Shown here piece by piece: positions 35,618 through 47,507 of a DNA stretch of 64,000 nucleotides; positions within the stretch are counted from its first letter, which is position 1; each line of letters starts with the position of its first letter. The notes below the pieces were generated by a model. That model made no database searches and was not told the DNA's origin. It saw only the letters and a list, made by a program, of their open reading frames with translations. Source of the stretch: Combretum micranthum (lineage: Eukaryota; Streptophyta; Magnoliopsida; Myrtales; Combretaceae); assembly GCA_024138025.1 (NCBI GenBank), contig JAMXBD010000395.1:124001-188000 (forward strand), read 5' to 3'. Position numbers and translations under genes: made by a program.

Positions 35618-38255
35618 ATGATTAGTTTGCATGCTTTGGCTAGGATGTCTATTCCAAAGACTTTACGATTTCAAGGTCAGATTAACAATCATCAGTTCTC
35701 TATTCTAGTTGATACTGGTAGCACCCATAATTTCTTACAATCTAAAGTAGTGAAGCATTTAAATTTGACTGTATTACATACCGCATTACTTAATGTTATG
35801 ATTGGAGATGGGTCAAAATTGGTGTGTGAAGGTCAGTGTTTAGATGTTCCTCTGGTTATTCAAGGAATTCATTTTCGTGTACCATTTTATATTCTACCTA
35901 TTGAAGGGGCTGAGGTAGTTTTGGGTGTGCAGTGGCTTAAACAATTGGGTCCTGTGACCATTAACTATAATGCCTTGATATTAGCATTTGATAACATGGG
36001 AAAAAGGGTGTCTCTATATGGTGAAACTACTATACCATCAGTAGTTACTGCACATCAATTACGAAGGATGTTCCATATGAATGTAGTAGCCTACTATTTT
36101 TCTTTAGAGGCTCAGGAGGCAGATTCAGCAATTCAATCCACCACCAACACAACTATTCATGAAGTGTTGGGCAAATTTGCTAAGATTTTAAAGACACCAT
36201 CATCCTTGCCTCCTTTATGCCAAGTCCAACATAGAGTTTTTTTGGATGAGGGAACTAACCTATAAACGTCAAACCATATAGGTATCCCCATTTTCAAAAA
36301 AATGAAATTGAGAAGCAAGTGAGAGAAATGTTGGACCAGGGTATCATTCAGGACAGTACTAATCCTTTTTCTTCACCAATGTTATTGGTTAAGAAAAGGA
36401 TGGAACTTGGCATTTTTGTATAGATTATCGTGCTTTAAACCAGGCTACTATTAAGGATGAGTATCCAATACCTACAGTGGATGAACTTTTGGACGAGTTA
36501 CATGAGCAACAATATTTTCTAAACTGGACTTGCGATCTGGATATCATCAGATTTGCATGCATGAAGGAGACATTGGCAAAACAACATTCAGAACTCATGA
36601 GGGACATTACGAATTTCTTGTAATGCCTTTGGATTGAGTAATGCCCCGGTTACTTTTCAGGCCATTATGAATAATATTTTCAAGCTTCATCTCAGAAAAT
36701 TTGTTATAGTTTTCTTCGATGATATTTTGGTATATAGTTCATCAATGGATTTACATGTTTAACACTTGGCAGTGGTGTTTCAAATTTTACTGGACCATCA
36801 GTTTTACTTGAAGTAAAGCAAATGTTCTTTTGGTCAACCTAAAATTGACTATTTGGGACATATTGTGAGCGGTAGTGGAGTAGAACCAGATCCAACAAAG
36901 GTTGAAGCTGTTAAAACATGGCCTAGACCATCTACAGTGAAGAAATTGAGGGCTTTCTTCGGTCTATTAGGATATTACAGAAAGTTTATCAGAAATTATG
37001 CATCTATTGTTGGGCCACTAACAGACATGTTACAAAAAGATCAATTTTCATGGAGTCCAGATGCTATTCAGGCATTCGAACAGCTCAAAAACACATTGTA
37101 TGAGGCACCAATATTAAAGCTATCAGACTTTTCACGGCCTTTTACAGTGGAAACAGATGCATCTGGTGTAGGGATATGTGCTGTTCTTCTTCAAAACAAT
37201 CAACCAGTTGCATATTTTAGTAAAAAGCTCCCTATGCATTTAAGAAAAGCTTCCACCTATGTCAGGGAGCTATATGCGATAGTGGAAGCTGTCAGGAAGT
37301 GGCGACAGTACTTGCTGGGGGTTCATTTTTCCATTAAAACTGATCATTGCAACTTGAAACAAATATTGACACAGACTATTCAAACTTCAGAATAACACAA
37401 ATATGTTTAAGTTGTTGGGTTATTCTTATTCCATATCCTATAAATTTGGTCAAGACAATGTTGTGGCTGACTCACTTTCCAGACAAATTGATGAACAGGG
37501 AAATTATTTTGCTTTCTCAATGCCACAATTTCGAATATTTTACGATATTAAGCAGGAATATATCACTTTGCCAGCCTTTCAATCTCTATTGTTTGACCTA
37601 TAGAAGGGCAAACAAATGATATGGGATTTGCGGTGGAAGAATGACTTATTTTATCTTGGGACTTGGTTGTTTTGGTGCCTCAATCTAAAGTCATTCCTCT
37701 TCTACTACAAGAGTTTCATAGTTCACCAACTTCAGGTCATTTTGGTGTGCTTAAGACCTATAAACATCTCGCCTCAGATTTCTTTTAGGAAGGTATGAAA
37801 AAGGATGTGGAGAATTATATCAGGAATTGTACTATTTGTTAGCAAGTTAAATATTTGACTTGATCACCAGCTGGCCTATTACATCCTTTTGCCTATCCCT
37901 GAGCGAGTGTGGGAAGATCGAGTTCTAAGGAAGATAGGTATAGTGGCATATCAACTCGAGCTTCCATCTCATGCTCGTATACATGATGTTTTTTATGTTT
38001 CCTTACTTAAGAAGGCTACAGGTCTCTCAACCATCTCTACAATTACTACCAGGGTCAGATAGTGGTTTTACTGTCCTACAAACACTCATAATTTTGGACT
38101 CCCGAGTTATTTTAGTAAATAACCAACAGATTCGACAAATTTTGGTTCAATGGGTAGGGTTACTTCCAGAAGAGACAACCTGGGAAGATTTTGAGCAGTT
38201 CAAGCAAACATATCCAAATTTCAACCTTGAGGAAAAGGTTGCTTTTCCAAATTAG
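35618..38255 (+). pseudogene. pol of gypsy element (PR-RT-RH-partial IN), broken
   Basis: Aspartic protease is at 35618-36265 with the active-site triad DTGS (Asp codon 35711). Reverse transcriptase is at about 36270-36850 and is frameshifted; its catalytic box reads FFDD in place of the usual YVDD. The open frame 36853-37395 holds the RT end (DYLGHIVS in context) and RNase H, with TDAS and ELYAIVEA. The integrase HHCC zinc domain is at about 37690-37850 (HSSPTSGHFG then CTIC). At about 37918 the reading PIPERVWED runs straight into [16 protein letters not shown], so the whole DDE core is missing. A chromodomain-like end follows (VQWVGLLPEETTWEDFEQF, about 38140-38200) and stops at 38255. Confidence 0.88.
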
Positions 38256-38263
38256 GGGAAAAA
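38251..38263 (+). other. Polypurine tract
   Basis: AGGGGAAAAA immediately precedes the 3' LTR, the position and composition of the primer for plus-strand DNA synthesis. Confidence 0.8.
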
Positions 38264-38738
38264 TGATACAACTACTAGAAATACACGTCAGCACAAGAAG
38301 CCTAGCTGGCTTAAAGACGATGTGTAATAGAAATACATACGGATTTATAGTTGTAATAGCAAAGTATAGGAATGATCTCAAACAGAATTGTACGGATTTT
38401 AAACAAATTGTAAAACAAAGCTGTAAACAGCATAACAAACATCACTATAAATAAATGAAACAAGGAAAGGGATGACTTATCCCCCTGAATAAGTGAATCT
38501 TGTTTAGATTGGAGAGTGGCTTCTCGAATAAACTAACAACCCATCTGCAAACACTCAAACATCCACAAACACAGAGAAATAGTGAGTAACAATAGAAACC
38601 CTAGTTTTCGAGAGAGAAAGAAGAAAGTAGAGAGAGTCTTACCGTGTAAGTCCGAAGAGGATTGTGGAGTGTATAAGTTCTATTAGGTTTTTCTTTTTTT
38701 TTTTACTCCAGACGGGCTTTATTTGAACAAGCCTATCA
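38264..38738 (+). repeat. 3' LTR of gypsy element
   Basis: It starts TGATACAACTACTAG and ends GCCTATCA, giving the usual TG...CA termini. Differences from the 5' LTR are scattered substitutions and small indels. The insertion is therefore not recent. Confidence 0.92.
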
Positions 38739-38743
38739 AGGAC

Positions 38744-39579
38744 CTTTTGTGTTTGTGTTTTTGCTTTGAGGAAGATTTCTTTAATCATATGAATTATGCA
38801 TTCATTGGTGGGGACTCTAACAAAACCCGAAAAGAACAAGGTCTAGTGGGAGACATCATCTGATGTCTTTATCGTGAAAATGGGTAGACACGCATGGATC
38901 CACATCAGATTTGTTGGATCAAACCATTATTGAGGGCCGTGAACCCAGAGTTAGAGACTCGGTGTGAAAAGTATTTAAATGACTTACTTAAAATATACAG
39001 AACTCAAATCAAACTTGATAAAAAAGAAGATCTTAAATGGATTTTGATTTAATTTTAACCAAAATATAGAAGGTTTTTAGATTCTAGGTTTTTCTTTGGC
39101 GACTAGAATAACACTAAAAAGTACCCATTTTTGTTCCAGAAATCTTAGATAGTCTCATAGTCTCGCGGGTATATTCGTGAGAATATGTTGCCAACAATCT
39201 CCTTGTATACTAATTCTAGTCAATCCCCCAGAGGTGGGAGGAAGATATAAATGTATCTTCACCTTATTTCTGATATATTAGTGGCTATGCCTTTGAAAAG
39301 AATGAATATTCAACAGCAGCAAGATATTTAGATTTTTTTTCCCATGATGGATGTTGTAGTACTTGGGGAAATTTCATATGCTGGTTGAAGATGTGGAAAA
39401 CACTGGTCAGTGCTATTGCATTGATAAGGCCACTAGCAAGTTCCATATAGAAGTTGACATTCTAAGATATATAAAAGAGATGGATCTATTATGAATTGGG
39501 TTCAAGATTTCCTATATCTCTATATAAGCGATCGGACTTTTATATCACATAACTTGGAGTGTTTTATACTTCTTATGAG
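38744..39579. other. Spacer between gypsy element and MULE 2
   Basis: About 0.84 kb of AT-rich sequence with no open frame of note and no recognised motif. It is bounded by the target duplications of the two elements. Confidence 0.6.
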
Positions 39580-39589
39580 GTTTGAAGTT

Positions 39590-39780
39590 GGATAAGTTTT
39601 ATTCGCAGCACCTAAACTTTTTCATTTGTAACAGAAATATACCTAAAATAATCTTGTAACAAAAAAATACCTGAACTTTTTATTTATTTATTTTTTTGCC
39701 AAAATTACATATGATTGGATTTCGGCCTTTTTTCAGATGAAGCGATGACATGGCAACGAGGATTCTTTAATAACAAAATT
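39590..39780 (+). repeat. Left TIR of MULE 2
   Basis: About 190 bp, matching the right end in reverse complement through GATTTCGGCCTTTTTTC, GATGACATGGCAA and GGATTCTT, with scattered differences and small indels. Mutator TIRs usually carry the transposase-binding site and the promoter for the gene beside them; the latter is inferred here. Confidence 0.9.
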
Positions 39781-40200
39781 TTACTTCAACCAAATCAATA
39801 AAATCTCTCTACTCCAAACGTCTACGACGTTTGTTGTTCGTGCAATCTTCTCTGACCACTGGCATTGACGTTGTTAGGAGGACGATGCTTGTACCAGCGA
39901 GGCATAACTCTAACCAATGTTCTCCGAAATATGGTAAGGGTGTCTTTGATCTTTGGCTATTATAAACTTTGTTGCTTTAGTAGTTAGGATCAACTTTTCT
40001 TGCATAGGTGTATTGTGTGTACATTATATTGTCAAATATTTGTATGCAGTAGTGTGTGTGCATTTCACCTTATATTGTTGATCATTGGAACCCTAGGTTT
40101 TAGTTTATGAAACTCTCTATATAGAGTAGTGTTATATGTTGGATGTGTTGTTACTGTGTTGTACAACATATCTAATGGTTTGAGTGTTTGTTTTTGTGCA

Positions 40201-43200
40201 GACCATGGTGATGGGTATTTCTCGATTAGATTGCATTACCTTAGAGAGTTTGGTGATTGGTATATTATGACAAGTCTATAGAAACTTTTGATTGGTGTCA
40301 TATCGATACCATATCCATGGTTTGTTTGGATAATTGGTTACAGAGGTTAGGAGTGAATGGGGTGGTTATATACTATAGGTTACTTCCTGGTTTGGAGTTT
40401 AAAAATGGTCTTATGACAATTGACAATGATTTAGATGTTCTTCTTATGTGCTATGATGTGGGTGAGAATCGGTTAGTAGATATTTATGTTAAGCACTTAG
40501 AATACATGCAAACACCGGAGAAAAAGCATAGCAAAGTTGTGATTGAAGAAATTGAACCTAAAGATGATCAAGAAAGGGGTGATTTGAGTCAAGTGGACCA
40601 TATTGGTAGAGATGCCAATGAGTTAGCTCTCCCTATGTTTGCTTGCAGAAGAGTTGATAGAATGCAAAACACCCCCAGCATTGTACCAAGGAAACTTGTG
40701 TATATTGAAGATGGAAGCAGTTCAGGTGTTCCACTGTGCTCTGCTGCAAATGTGCCCGAAAACACTATGGTTGGTTCTGATAATGGACAAGAAGAAACAA
40801 GAAAGCAAAGGGATATTGAGGATAACATTGTAAATGATGATGCTTCCTTCATAGAGAATGACAACAATGTGAGTGGAACTGATTTTGGCTTAGTAGAGGC
40901 GACGAGAAATGATGTTGGACAAGAAGAAATAGAACATCGAAGGTACATCCAAGATAATAATGTAAATGGTTATACTCCCTTCATGGAGAATGACAACAAT
41001 GTGAGTGGATCGATTTTGGCTTGATAGAGGTGGCGGGCAATGATGCTGGACAAGAAGAAACAAGACATGAATGAGACATCCACTATAACAACAATATGGG
41101 AAGAACTAATGTTGACTCTACTCCTTATGATGCAATGGGAATGGATCATCACAACAACTTGAATGAGATTAGGGACATGAGAGACAATGATGTGCAAGAG
41201 AATGACATAAGGGAATTAGAGGACTCGGTCAATGTAAAGGCCATCAACAAAGTACCATGAGAGATTCAGATTCAGATGATCCAAATGAAGATCTAGGTGA
41301 CTCGGTAGTGTCAGACTATGACATACCTGATGGGGATGAGGACTACCAAGATGTAGTATCATAGAACATGAGGGGAAAAAAAAAAGAGGGGAAAAGCATG
41401 TGCAATCTCTACAGTCCCTTCACACCATTCAAGGGTGTTTATTGAGGACATGGGTGAAGAGGACAGTGATTACACCCAATCTAATGATCTTCACTCTAAT
41501 GATGATAGTGATGGGCCTGACAAGTTGTATTTCCCTTAATTTGATGAAGCAAGGGACATGAGAGATCCAAATTTGATACTTGGGCTTAAGTTGAGTAGTT
41601 TTGCCCAATCTAAAAAGGCCTGCAAAAATTGGTTTATTAAAAATAGATTTCAGGTCAGCTTCCCTTAAAATGACAAAAGAAGGTGTGTTTGTAAGTGCTT
41701 CAGTCAAGGCTGCCCTTCCAGATTTATGCAAGTTGGGTGTCAGAGGTGAACCCTACTATGTAAATAAAGACAGCCAACATTGACCACACGTGTGAAAAAG
41801 TTTTCAACCATTTTCATGTTACATCTCAATGGTCTGCTAAGAAGTATTTAGAGAGATTTAAGGATGATCCATCATGGAGTATGAATGGGTTTGTTGCTGC
41901 AGTAAAGGAGGAACAGGGTTTACCATAAGGCGAATGAAAGGTTGGCGTGCCAAACAAAAAGCAACGAAGGCTGTAGATGGAGATGAGAAACCATAGTACA
42001 ATGAGCTTCGAAGCTATGCCATAGAGTTGATGAGAAAGAACCCAGGCTCTATTGTCATAGTAGCTGCAGACAATGGCATAATCAAGCGTATATATGTTTG
42101 CTTAGGTCCAGTCAAGAAAGCATACAAGAGTGGTTGTAGACCACTGGTAAGTGTTGATGGAACGGTCTAGAAGGGGTTATATGGTGGTCAACTTTTATGT
42201 GTCGTAGGTATAGAAGCAAATGAATGTATCTTTCCTATAGCATATGCAGTAGCACAAGTGGAAAACAAGAAAAACTAGAAGTGGTTCTTAGAGTAGCTAG
42301 GTGAAGATCTAGGTATCTCAAACAGTAATGCTACTAGTTTCATGTTTGATCAACAAAAGACTTGTTAGGTGCAATTTATAAAGTAGTTTATATGCTTTGC
42401 AACATACATAATGTATCAACACTCGTGTTTTTTTTTTTTTTTTAATTTTAAATTTTTTCACTTTGTAGGGGCTAGTACAAGCAGTGAAAGACCTATATCC
42501 AAACACAAGCATAGAAATTGTGTGAGGCACATATGGACTAATTTTATACAAAGGTAACGAATATATATGTGTTGTTATTACCATTAGATAACAGAAGGAG
42601 ATATGGACTTGCCTTATTGGATTTTTCCTTTTTTTTTTTTTTTTTTTGCTAGGTAGAGGAGTTAAAAATTGAAAGACTTGCTTTGGAATGCTGCAAGAGC
42701 CGCTTATGTTCTCTAATTCAAGTTTTTGATGGGAGAATTAGAGAAAGAAGACAAGAAAGCTAGAGATTAGCTTCGTAACATTCCATGTGAAACATGGTCG
42801 CGCACATACATCGCTGAGTTTTCAAATGTGATATGTTGTTGAATAATCTGTGTGAATGCTTCAATAGGTATAGCTTTTCAAAATCTTAAAATCACATAAT
42901 GCCAATTTATGGTATTTACTTGCTTTTGGTTACTCATTTCAGGTATATTTTGGATGCTACAGTTAAAGTTATCATCACTATGTTGGAGATGATTAAGATT
43001 AAACTAATGCGCATGATGAAGAAAAAAAGGTAGAGGGAAGTGGTGAAGAAGTTGGATAAGTTGAAGAAAAAATCAACTCATTTCTACGCAAACTTCAATG
43101 AGGGGCTCAAGGTGGCATGTTATGGCTTTGGTACCACTTATGTAGTAGACATGGTGGAGCGGAGATGCATTTGTAGAAGGTGGGAGCTTACAGGCATACC

Positions 43201-43567
43201 ATGTGCACATGTTGTAGCTTGCATTTATGCAAACAATGAGCTACCTGAGCAGTATGTGGATGATTGTTACAAGGTAACCACTCGCATGGATTTGTATAAG
43301 CATTACATCAACCTGATTGAAGGCAAGGAAGTGTGGCCTAGCTCAAGGGATGATGTCTTGCCTATCCAAACACCACATGAAGTTGAGAAGAAAAAGGGAA
43401 AGAAGGCCATTTTAGAAGAAAGGAACCAGAGGAGCTTGAGAATGCCAAAAATGGTCACAAGCGAATTTCAAGGCAATCGACCATTCAAATCTCATGTACA
43501 CTTTGTGGATCAAAAGAACATAATAAAAGATTCCATGCAAATGGCCAAAATAAGGAACAAAGCATAA
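40201..43567 (+). pseudogene. MULE 2 transposase, decayed
   Basis: Encodes a decayed MURA-type DDE transposase. The PB1-like N-terminal domain found in many plant MULEs starts near 40201 (YFSIRLHYLREFGDW), shifts frame, and continues at 40257 to about 40500. An acidic repeat-rich linker follows (40560-41380), including two approximate repeats of the word FMENDNNVSG. The DNA-binding part is at about 41540-41940. The catalytic Asp is in VSVDGTV (about 42155) and a second in FDQQK (about 42350), with an intron at about 42366-42467. CVRHIWTNF follows at about 42520, then the C-terminal region with a SWIM finger (CICRRWELTGIPCAHV, about 43168-43215). Many stops and shifts occur; the longest intact parts are 40257-41024 and 43040-43567. 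Confidence 0.85.
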
Positions 43568-44349
43568 CAGAATTTCCCTTCTTTACGTATTATTAATTAT
43601 AGGTACCATAATGTAATCTTTCCTTCAATCCCTATAGAATAAATGAAGGAGGCAAGCATAAGATGGAGCAGACACGAGCCAAGATATGACACAAGGGTTT
43701 GAAGTAGCAAATGATGGACAGGATCTTCTAGAGGTTGTTAACATGCATTCCAAGCATATAGTACAGCCTAGCCAGGAGTAGGAATACAAGATGGAAAAGA
43801 GATGGTGCAGCATGAACATTGCACAATTTTTGGGTACAAAGCTCTATCACGATGGCCTCTATCTTCTTCTTTTTTTTTTTCGGATTAAGCTGTAAACGAT
43901 GTAGAATGCACCAATATGTATGGTTGCATATGTTCTACCATGATGGCCTTTGTTTCATCTTTTGTTTTCTGGATTAAGCTATGAACGATGTAGAATGCAC
44001 CAATGTGTATGGTTGCATATGTTCTGCCAAGACACATATGGACTAATGATTGAATGTTTGTATGATCCATTTTGAATGAATGCAGTTTGCTTAACTGTGT
44101 TATTTTGTTCATACAATATTTGTTACTCCATCATATATGAAATTAAACCTATTCTAGAAGCATTACAATATCGCAATTGCCTTAAAATACTAAGAAACAA
44201 AATACGAGTAATATTGTAGACAAAAATTATGCACCATTTAAAACTTCTTCATTAAAATAGATGCATTAAAATGTCATATTGGTGCCATAATAGTCTATCC
44301 AACATAATGCGCCATAAGGTCTTGAACAAGTGCATATGCTATTAACCTA

Positions 44350-44754
44350 CATCACAAGACGCCATAACAAACCAATAAAAACAAACAAAATAACCAATCC
44401 TATACACCTATAGTCCCAGCACTTGCGAATTTCCTCCATCTTCAATACTTCATATTTTCTTCCTTTTTCAAGCCTATCAAGACGATTCAATAAGCCCAAG
44501 ATGACTACTTTTGCACGCTCTGTCATCAGCGGATCAACCCATGCAAAGAAGCCACAACTAGCATGTCGCTGCACGAACACAAAGATCAGGCACCATTAAT
44601 GTGAAAAAAAAAAAAACAACATTTAACTACAATCACTAACCCTATGCTGACTACATATGTAGAAGCGGTGTCCAAGGTTGGCATCGGTCCATGATGTCTT
44701 CAACTAAATGTTCTAACCACAGTGATAAATGGGTATGACTTCCATCTTCCTTTC
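44350..44754 (-). pseudogene. GRF-type zinc-finger gene carried by MULE 2
   Basis: On the minus strand an upstream exon (about 44754-44641) reads YHCG, stop, NI, stop, then LKTSWTDANLGHRFYICSQH. After a GT-AG intron the second exon (44568 down to 44350) starts RHASCGFFAWVDP and continues through a coiled segment (LLNRLDRLEKGRKYEVLKME) to a hydrophobic tail (GLVILFVFIGLLW). This is the layout of plant GRF zinc-finger proteins like Arabidopsis At4g04775: a small Cys-rich finger with TSWTD-N-G-RF and CGFF-WVDP, a coiled coil, and a C-terminal membrane-like stretch. Two stops and loss of the first Cys break it. It is convergent with the transposase, and the right TIR lies upstream of it. Its function in the element is unknown. 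Confidence 0.75.
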
Positions 44755-44993
44755 TGAATTTGGCCTCAAGTTGTCCTAATTGAATCTTGGATTTCTTAGC
44801 GTTTAGTCATTGAATGTATCACCATCTCCGTCTAATGTAGTGATAGATAGAATGATGAACAGTTAGGTAACATAGGAGAGAGGGTTTTTAAGGGAGGTGG
44901 GAAGAAAACATTATTTTAATTCATTTAGGAGAGAGAAAATGTGGAAAAGCTTAGGTAGAGAGAAAATTTTAAAAAATAAACACGTAGGATATG

Positions 44994-45178
44994 GAAATGT
45001 TATTTTGAAGAATCCTTATTGCCATGTCATCACTTCACTTGAAAAAAGGCCGAAATCCGACCACATGTATTTTGGTGAAAAAAATAAAAGTTTAGGTTTT
45101 TTTTTAATTACAAAATGTTTTAAAAGTATATTTCTGCTACAAACGAAAAAGTTCAGCTACTGCAAATGAAACTTACCT
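44994..45178 (-). repeat. Right TIR of MULE 2 (unit 1)
   Basis: Reverse complement of the left TIR, ending CTTACCT and followed at once by the target duplication GTTTGAAGTT. It lies directly upstream of the minus-strand GRF pseudogene. Confidence 0.9.
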
Positions 45179-46043
45179 GTTTGAAGTTGCTAGAGAATGG
45201 TTTTTTGAGATGGCAATCCATATTTACATATGATCTTGGGGTTCGTTTGGATGGTTAGTCTTTTATCGATATTTATATCATATTTATTTTATATCAGTAT
45301 CTGATCTATTTGATTAATTATAAGTAAAAATGTATGTTTTTCATCGATATATGTATTTAACATTCTATTTGAAAATGGCAGAAAAATGAAGTTAAAATAA
45401 TAAAAAAATGACGAAACAAACAGTTATGTTGATAAATATCTTAAAGTTGCCTGCTTACTTATGTTTTGTAACTAATGGAGGTTGACTCAGTTCATAAAAA
45501 CCAGCCATAGGATAAAACCCATCAAAGGCTTCTTATGTGGGCCGCTTGATATGTAATTTTTAAATGCCCTGATAAGCCCTCTCTAGTCCAGGAATAATTC
45601 TTACCTCGTAATGGTGTTTGGAATCAAATCCACCTTAAGTCCATATGAAAATAACAAAAATTGAAAACCTTATATTTTGCATTCAATCCTTTGACTTCAA
45701 CCCAAGAAAAGAGAAAAAATTATGCATAAAAGAAAATGACTAATGACTTTTTTTATTTTTTGGGCCAAATTTATAGCGAGTCCAACGGTGTGTATAAGCA
45801 AGAATTACCTCAAACTTGCTAGTTGCCATACAAGCTGGTTATGCCCATTTACTACCAGGTCAAAGTTTCTATCATGTAGCGCGACACACAAGTGAAAATG
45901 CCAAAAGATGCGATATGTATTAAGATTTCCTATTTGCAGCAGCATATGATTGGAGAAGATACATATAAGACAAGAACATGGATGGAGATAATACGCCATT
46001 CGAGGACATGGAAACTCGATCCTTACTACCAAAACTGCAAATA

Positions 46044-46770
46044 ATCTTAAAATCACATAATGCCAATTTATGGTATTTTACTTGCTTTTGGTTACTCATT
46101 TCGGGTATATTTTGGATGCTACAGTCAAAGTTATCATCATTATGTTGGAGATGATTAAGATTAAACTAATGCGCATGATGAAGAAAAAGAGGGACTGGAT
46201 GCAAAAGTTGATTAACAAAGGTAGAGGGAAGTGGTGAAGAAGTTGGATAAGTTGAAGAAAAAATCAACTCATTTCTACGCAAACTTCAATGAGGGGCTCA
46301 AGGTGGCATGTTATGGCTTTTGTACCACTTATGTAGTAGACATGGTGGAGTGGAGATGCATTTGTAGAAGGTGGGAGCTTACAGGCATACCATGTGCACA
46401 GTTGTAGCTTGCATTTATGCAAACAATGAGCTACCTGAGCAGTATGTGGATGATTGTTACAAGGTAACCACTCGCATGGATTTGTATAAGCATTACATCA
46501 ACCTGATTGAAGGCGAGGAAGTGTGGCCTAGCTCAAGGGATGATGTCTTGCCTATCCAACCACCACATGAAGTTGAGCAGAAAAAGGGAAAGAAGGCCAT
46601 TGTTAGAAGAAAGGAACCAAAGGAGTTTGAGAGTGCCAAAAATGATCACAAGAGAATTTTGAGGAAATCAACCATTCAAATCTCATGTACACTTTGTGGA
46701 TCAAAAGGACATAATAAAAGATTCCATGCAAATGGCCAAAATAAGGTACAAAGCATAACAGGATTTCCCT
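46044..46770 (+). pseudogene. Transposase C-terminal fragment in unit 2
   Basis: Copy of the SWIM-finger end of the MULE 2 transposase. YILDATVKVII is at about 46105 and RDWMQKLINK at about 46190, the latter missing from unit 1. The SWIM finger is at about 46350-46400 and has lost one base (GTGCACAGTTG for GTGCACATGTTG), which shifts the frame. The rest is open to about 46785. A CCHC-like knuckle C-X2-C-X4-H-X4-H (CTLCGSKGHNKRFH) is readable here and shifted in unit 1. It has no N-terminal or catalytic part. Confidence 0.8.
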
Positions 46771-47507
46771 TCTTTACGTATTATTAATTATAGGTACCAT
46801 AATGTAATCTTTCCTTCAATCCCTACAGAATAAATGAAGGAGGCAAGCATAAGATGGAGCAAACCCGAGCCAAGATATGACACAAGGGTCTGAAGTAGCA
46901 AATGGTGGACAGGATCTTCTAGAGGTTGTTAACATGCATTCCAAGCATATAGTACAGCCTAGCCAGGAGTAGGAATACAAGATGGAAAAGAGATGGTGCA
47001 GCATGAACATTGCACAATTTTTTCCTACAAGGCTCTATCACGATGGCCTCTGTCTTATCTTCTTTTTTTTTTTTGGATTAAGCTATAAACGATGTAGAAT
47101 GCACCAATATGTATGGTTGCATATGTTCTACCATGATGGCCTTTGTTTCATCTTTTGTTTTCTGGATTAAGCTATGAACGATGTAGAATGCACCAATGTG
47201 TATGGTTGCATATGTTCTACCAAGACACATATGGACTAATGATTGAATGTTTGTATGATCCATTTTGAATGAATGCAGTTTGCTTGACTGTGTTATTTTG
47301 TTCATACAATATTTGTTACTCCATCATTTATGAAATTAAACCTGTTCTAGAAGCATTACAATATCGCAATTGCCTTAAAATGCTAAGAAACAGAATACGA
47401 GTAATATTGTAGACAAAAATTATGCACCATTTAAAACTTCTTCATTAAAATAGATGCATTACAATGTCATATTGGTGCCATAATAGTCTATCCAACATAA
47501 TGCACCA

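Larger units (their letters stand above)
34013..38738 (+). mobile_element. Ty3/gypsy chromodomain retrotransposon, internally deleted, 4726 bp
   Basis: Two LTRs (34013-34479 and 38264-38738) are about 93-95% alike by eye. A 5-bp target duplication AGGAC flanks the unit (34008-34012 and 38739-38743). Internal order is primer-binding site, gag with zinc knuckle, protease, reverse transcriptase, RNase H, integrase zinc domain, a chromodomain-like end, polypurine tract. That order defines Ty3/gypsy, and the C-terminal chromodomain-like segment points to a chromovirus lineage. Stops, shifts and loss of the integrase core make it unable to move by itself. It sits about 0.76 kb downstream of the TOPLESS-related stop codon. 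Confidence 0.93.
39590..45178 (+). mobile_element. Mutator-like element (MULE 2), 5589 bp, decayed
   Basis: Long TIRs define it: 39590-39780 on the left and 44994-45178 on the right, the left starting GGATAAGTTTTATTCGCAG and the right ending in the complement of AGGTAAGTTTCATTTGCAG. A perfect 10-bp target duplication GTTTGAAGTT flanks it (39580-39589 and 45179-45188), as Mutator elements usually leave 9-10 bp. Inside are a transposase pseudogene on the plus strand and a GRF zinc-finger pseudogene on the minus strand, pointing at each other. The 3' part was later copied in tandem (46044-49197). Confidence 0.93.
42883..46043 (+). repeat. Tandem segmental duplication, unit 1 (3161 bp)
   Basis: This unit holds the C-terminal part of the transposase, the GRF pseudogene, the right TIR, one target duplication and about 860 bp of flanking DNA. 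It is followed head to tail by unit 2, at roughly 95% or better identity by eye. Compared with unit 2 it lacks about 30 bases near 43025 that encode RDWMQKLINK. Confidence 0.93.

Noticed and set aside
39590..45178. MULE 2 as a currently autonomous transposon
   Set aside because: The transposase has many stops and frameshifts across the catalytic region, so it cannot supply its own enzyme.
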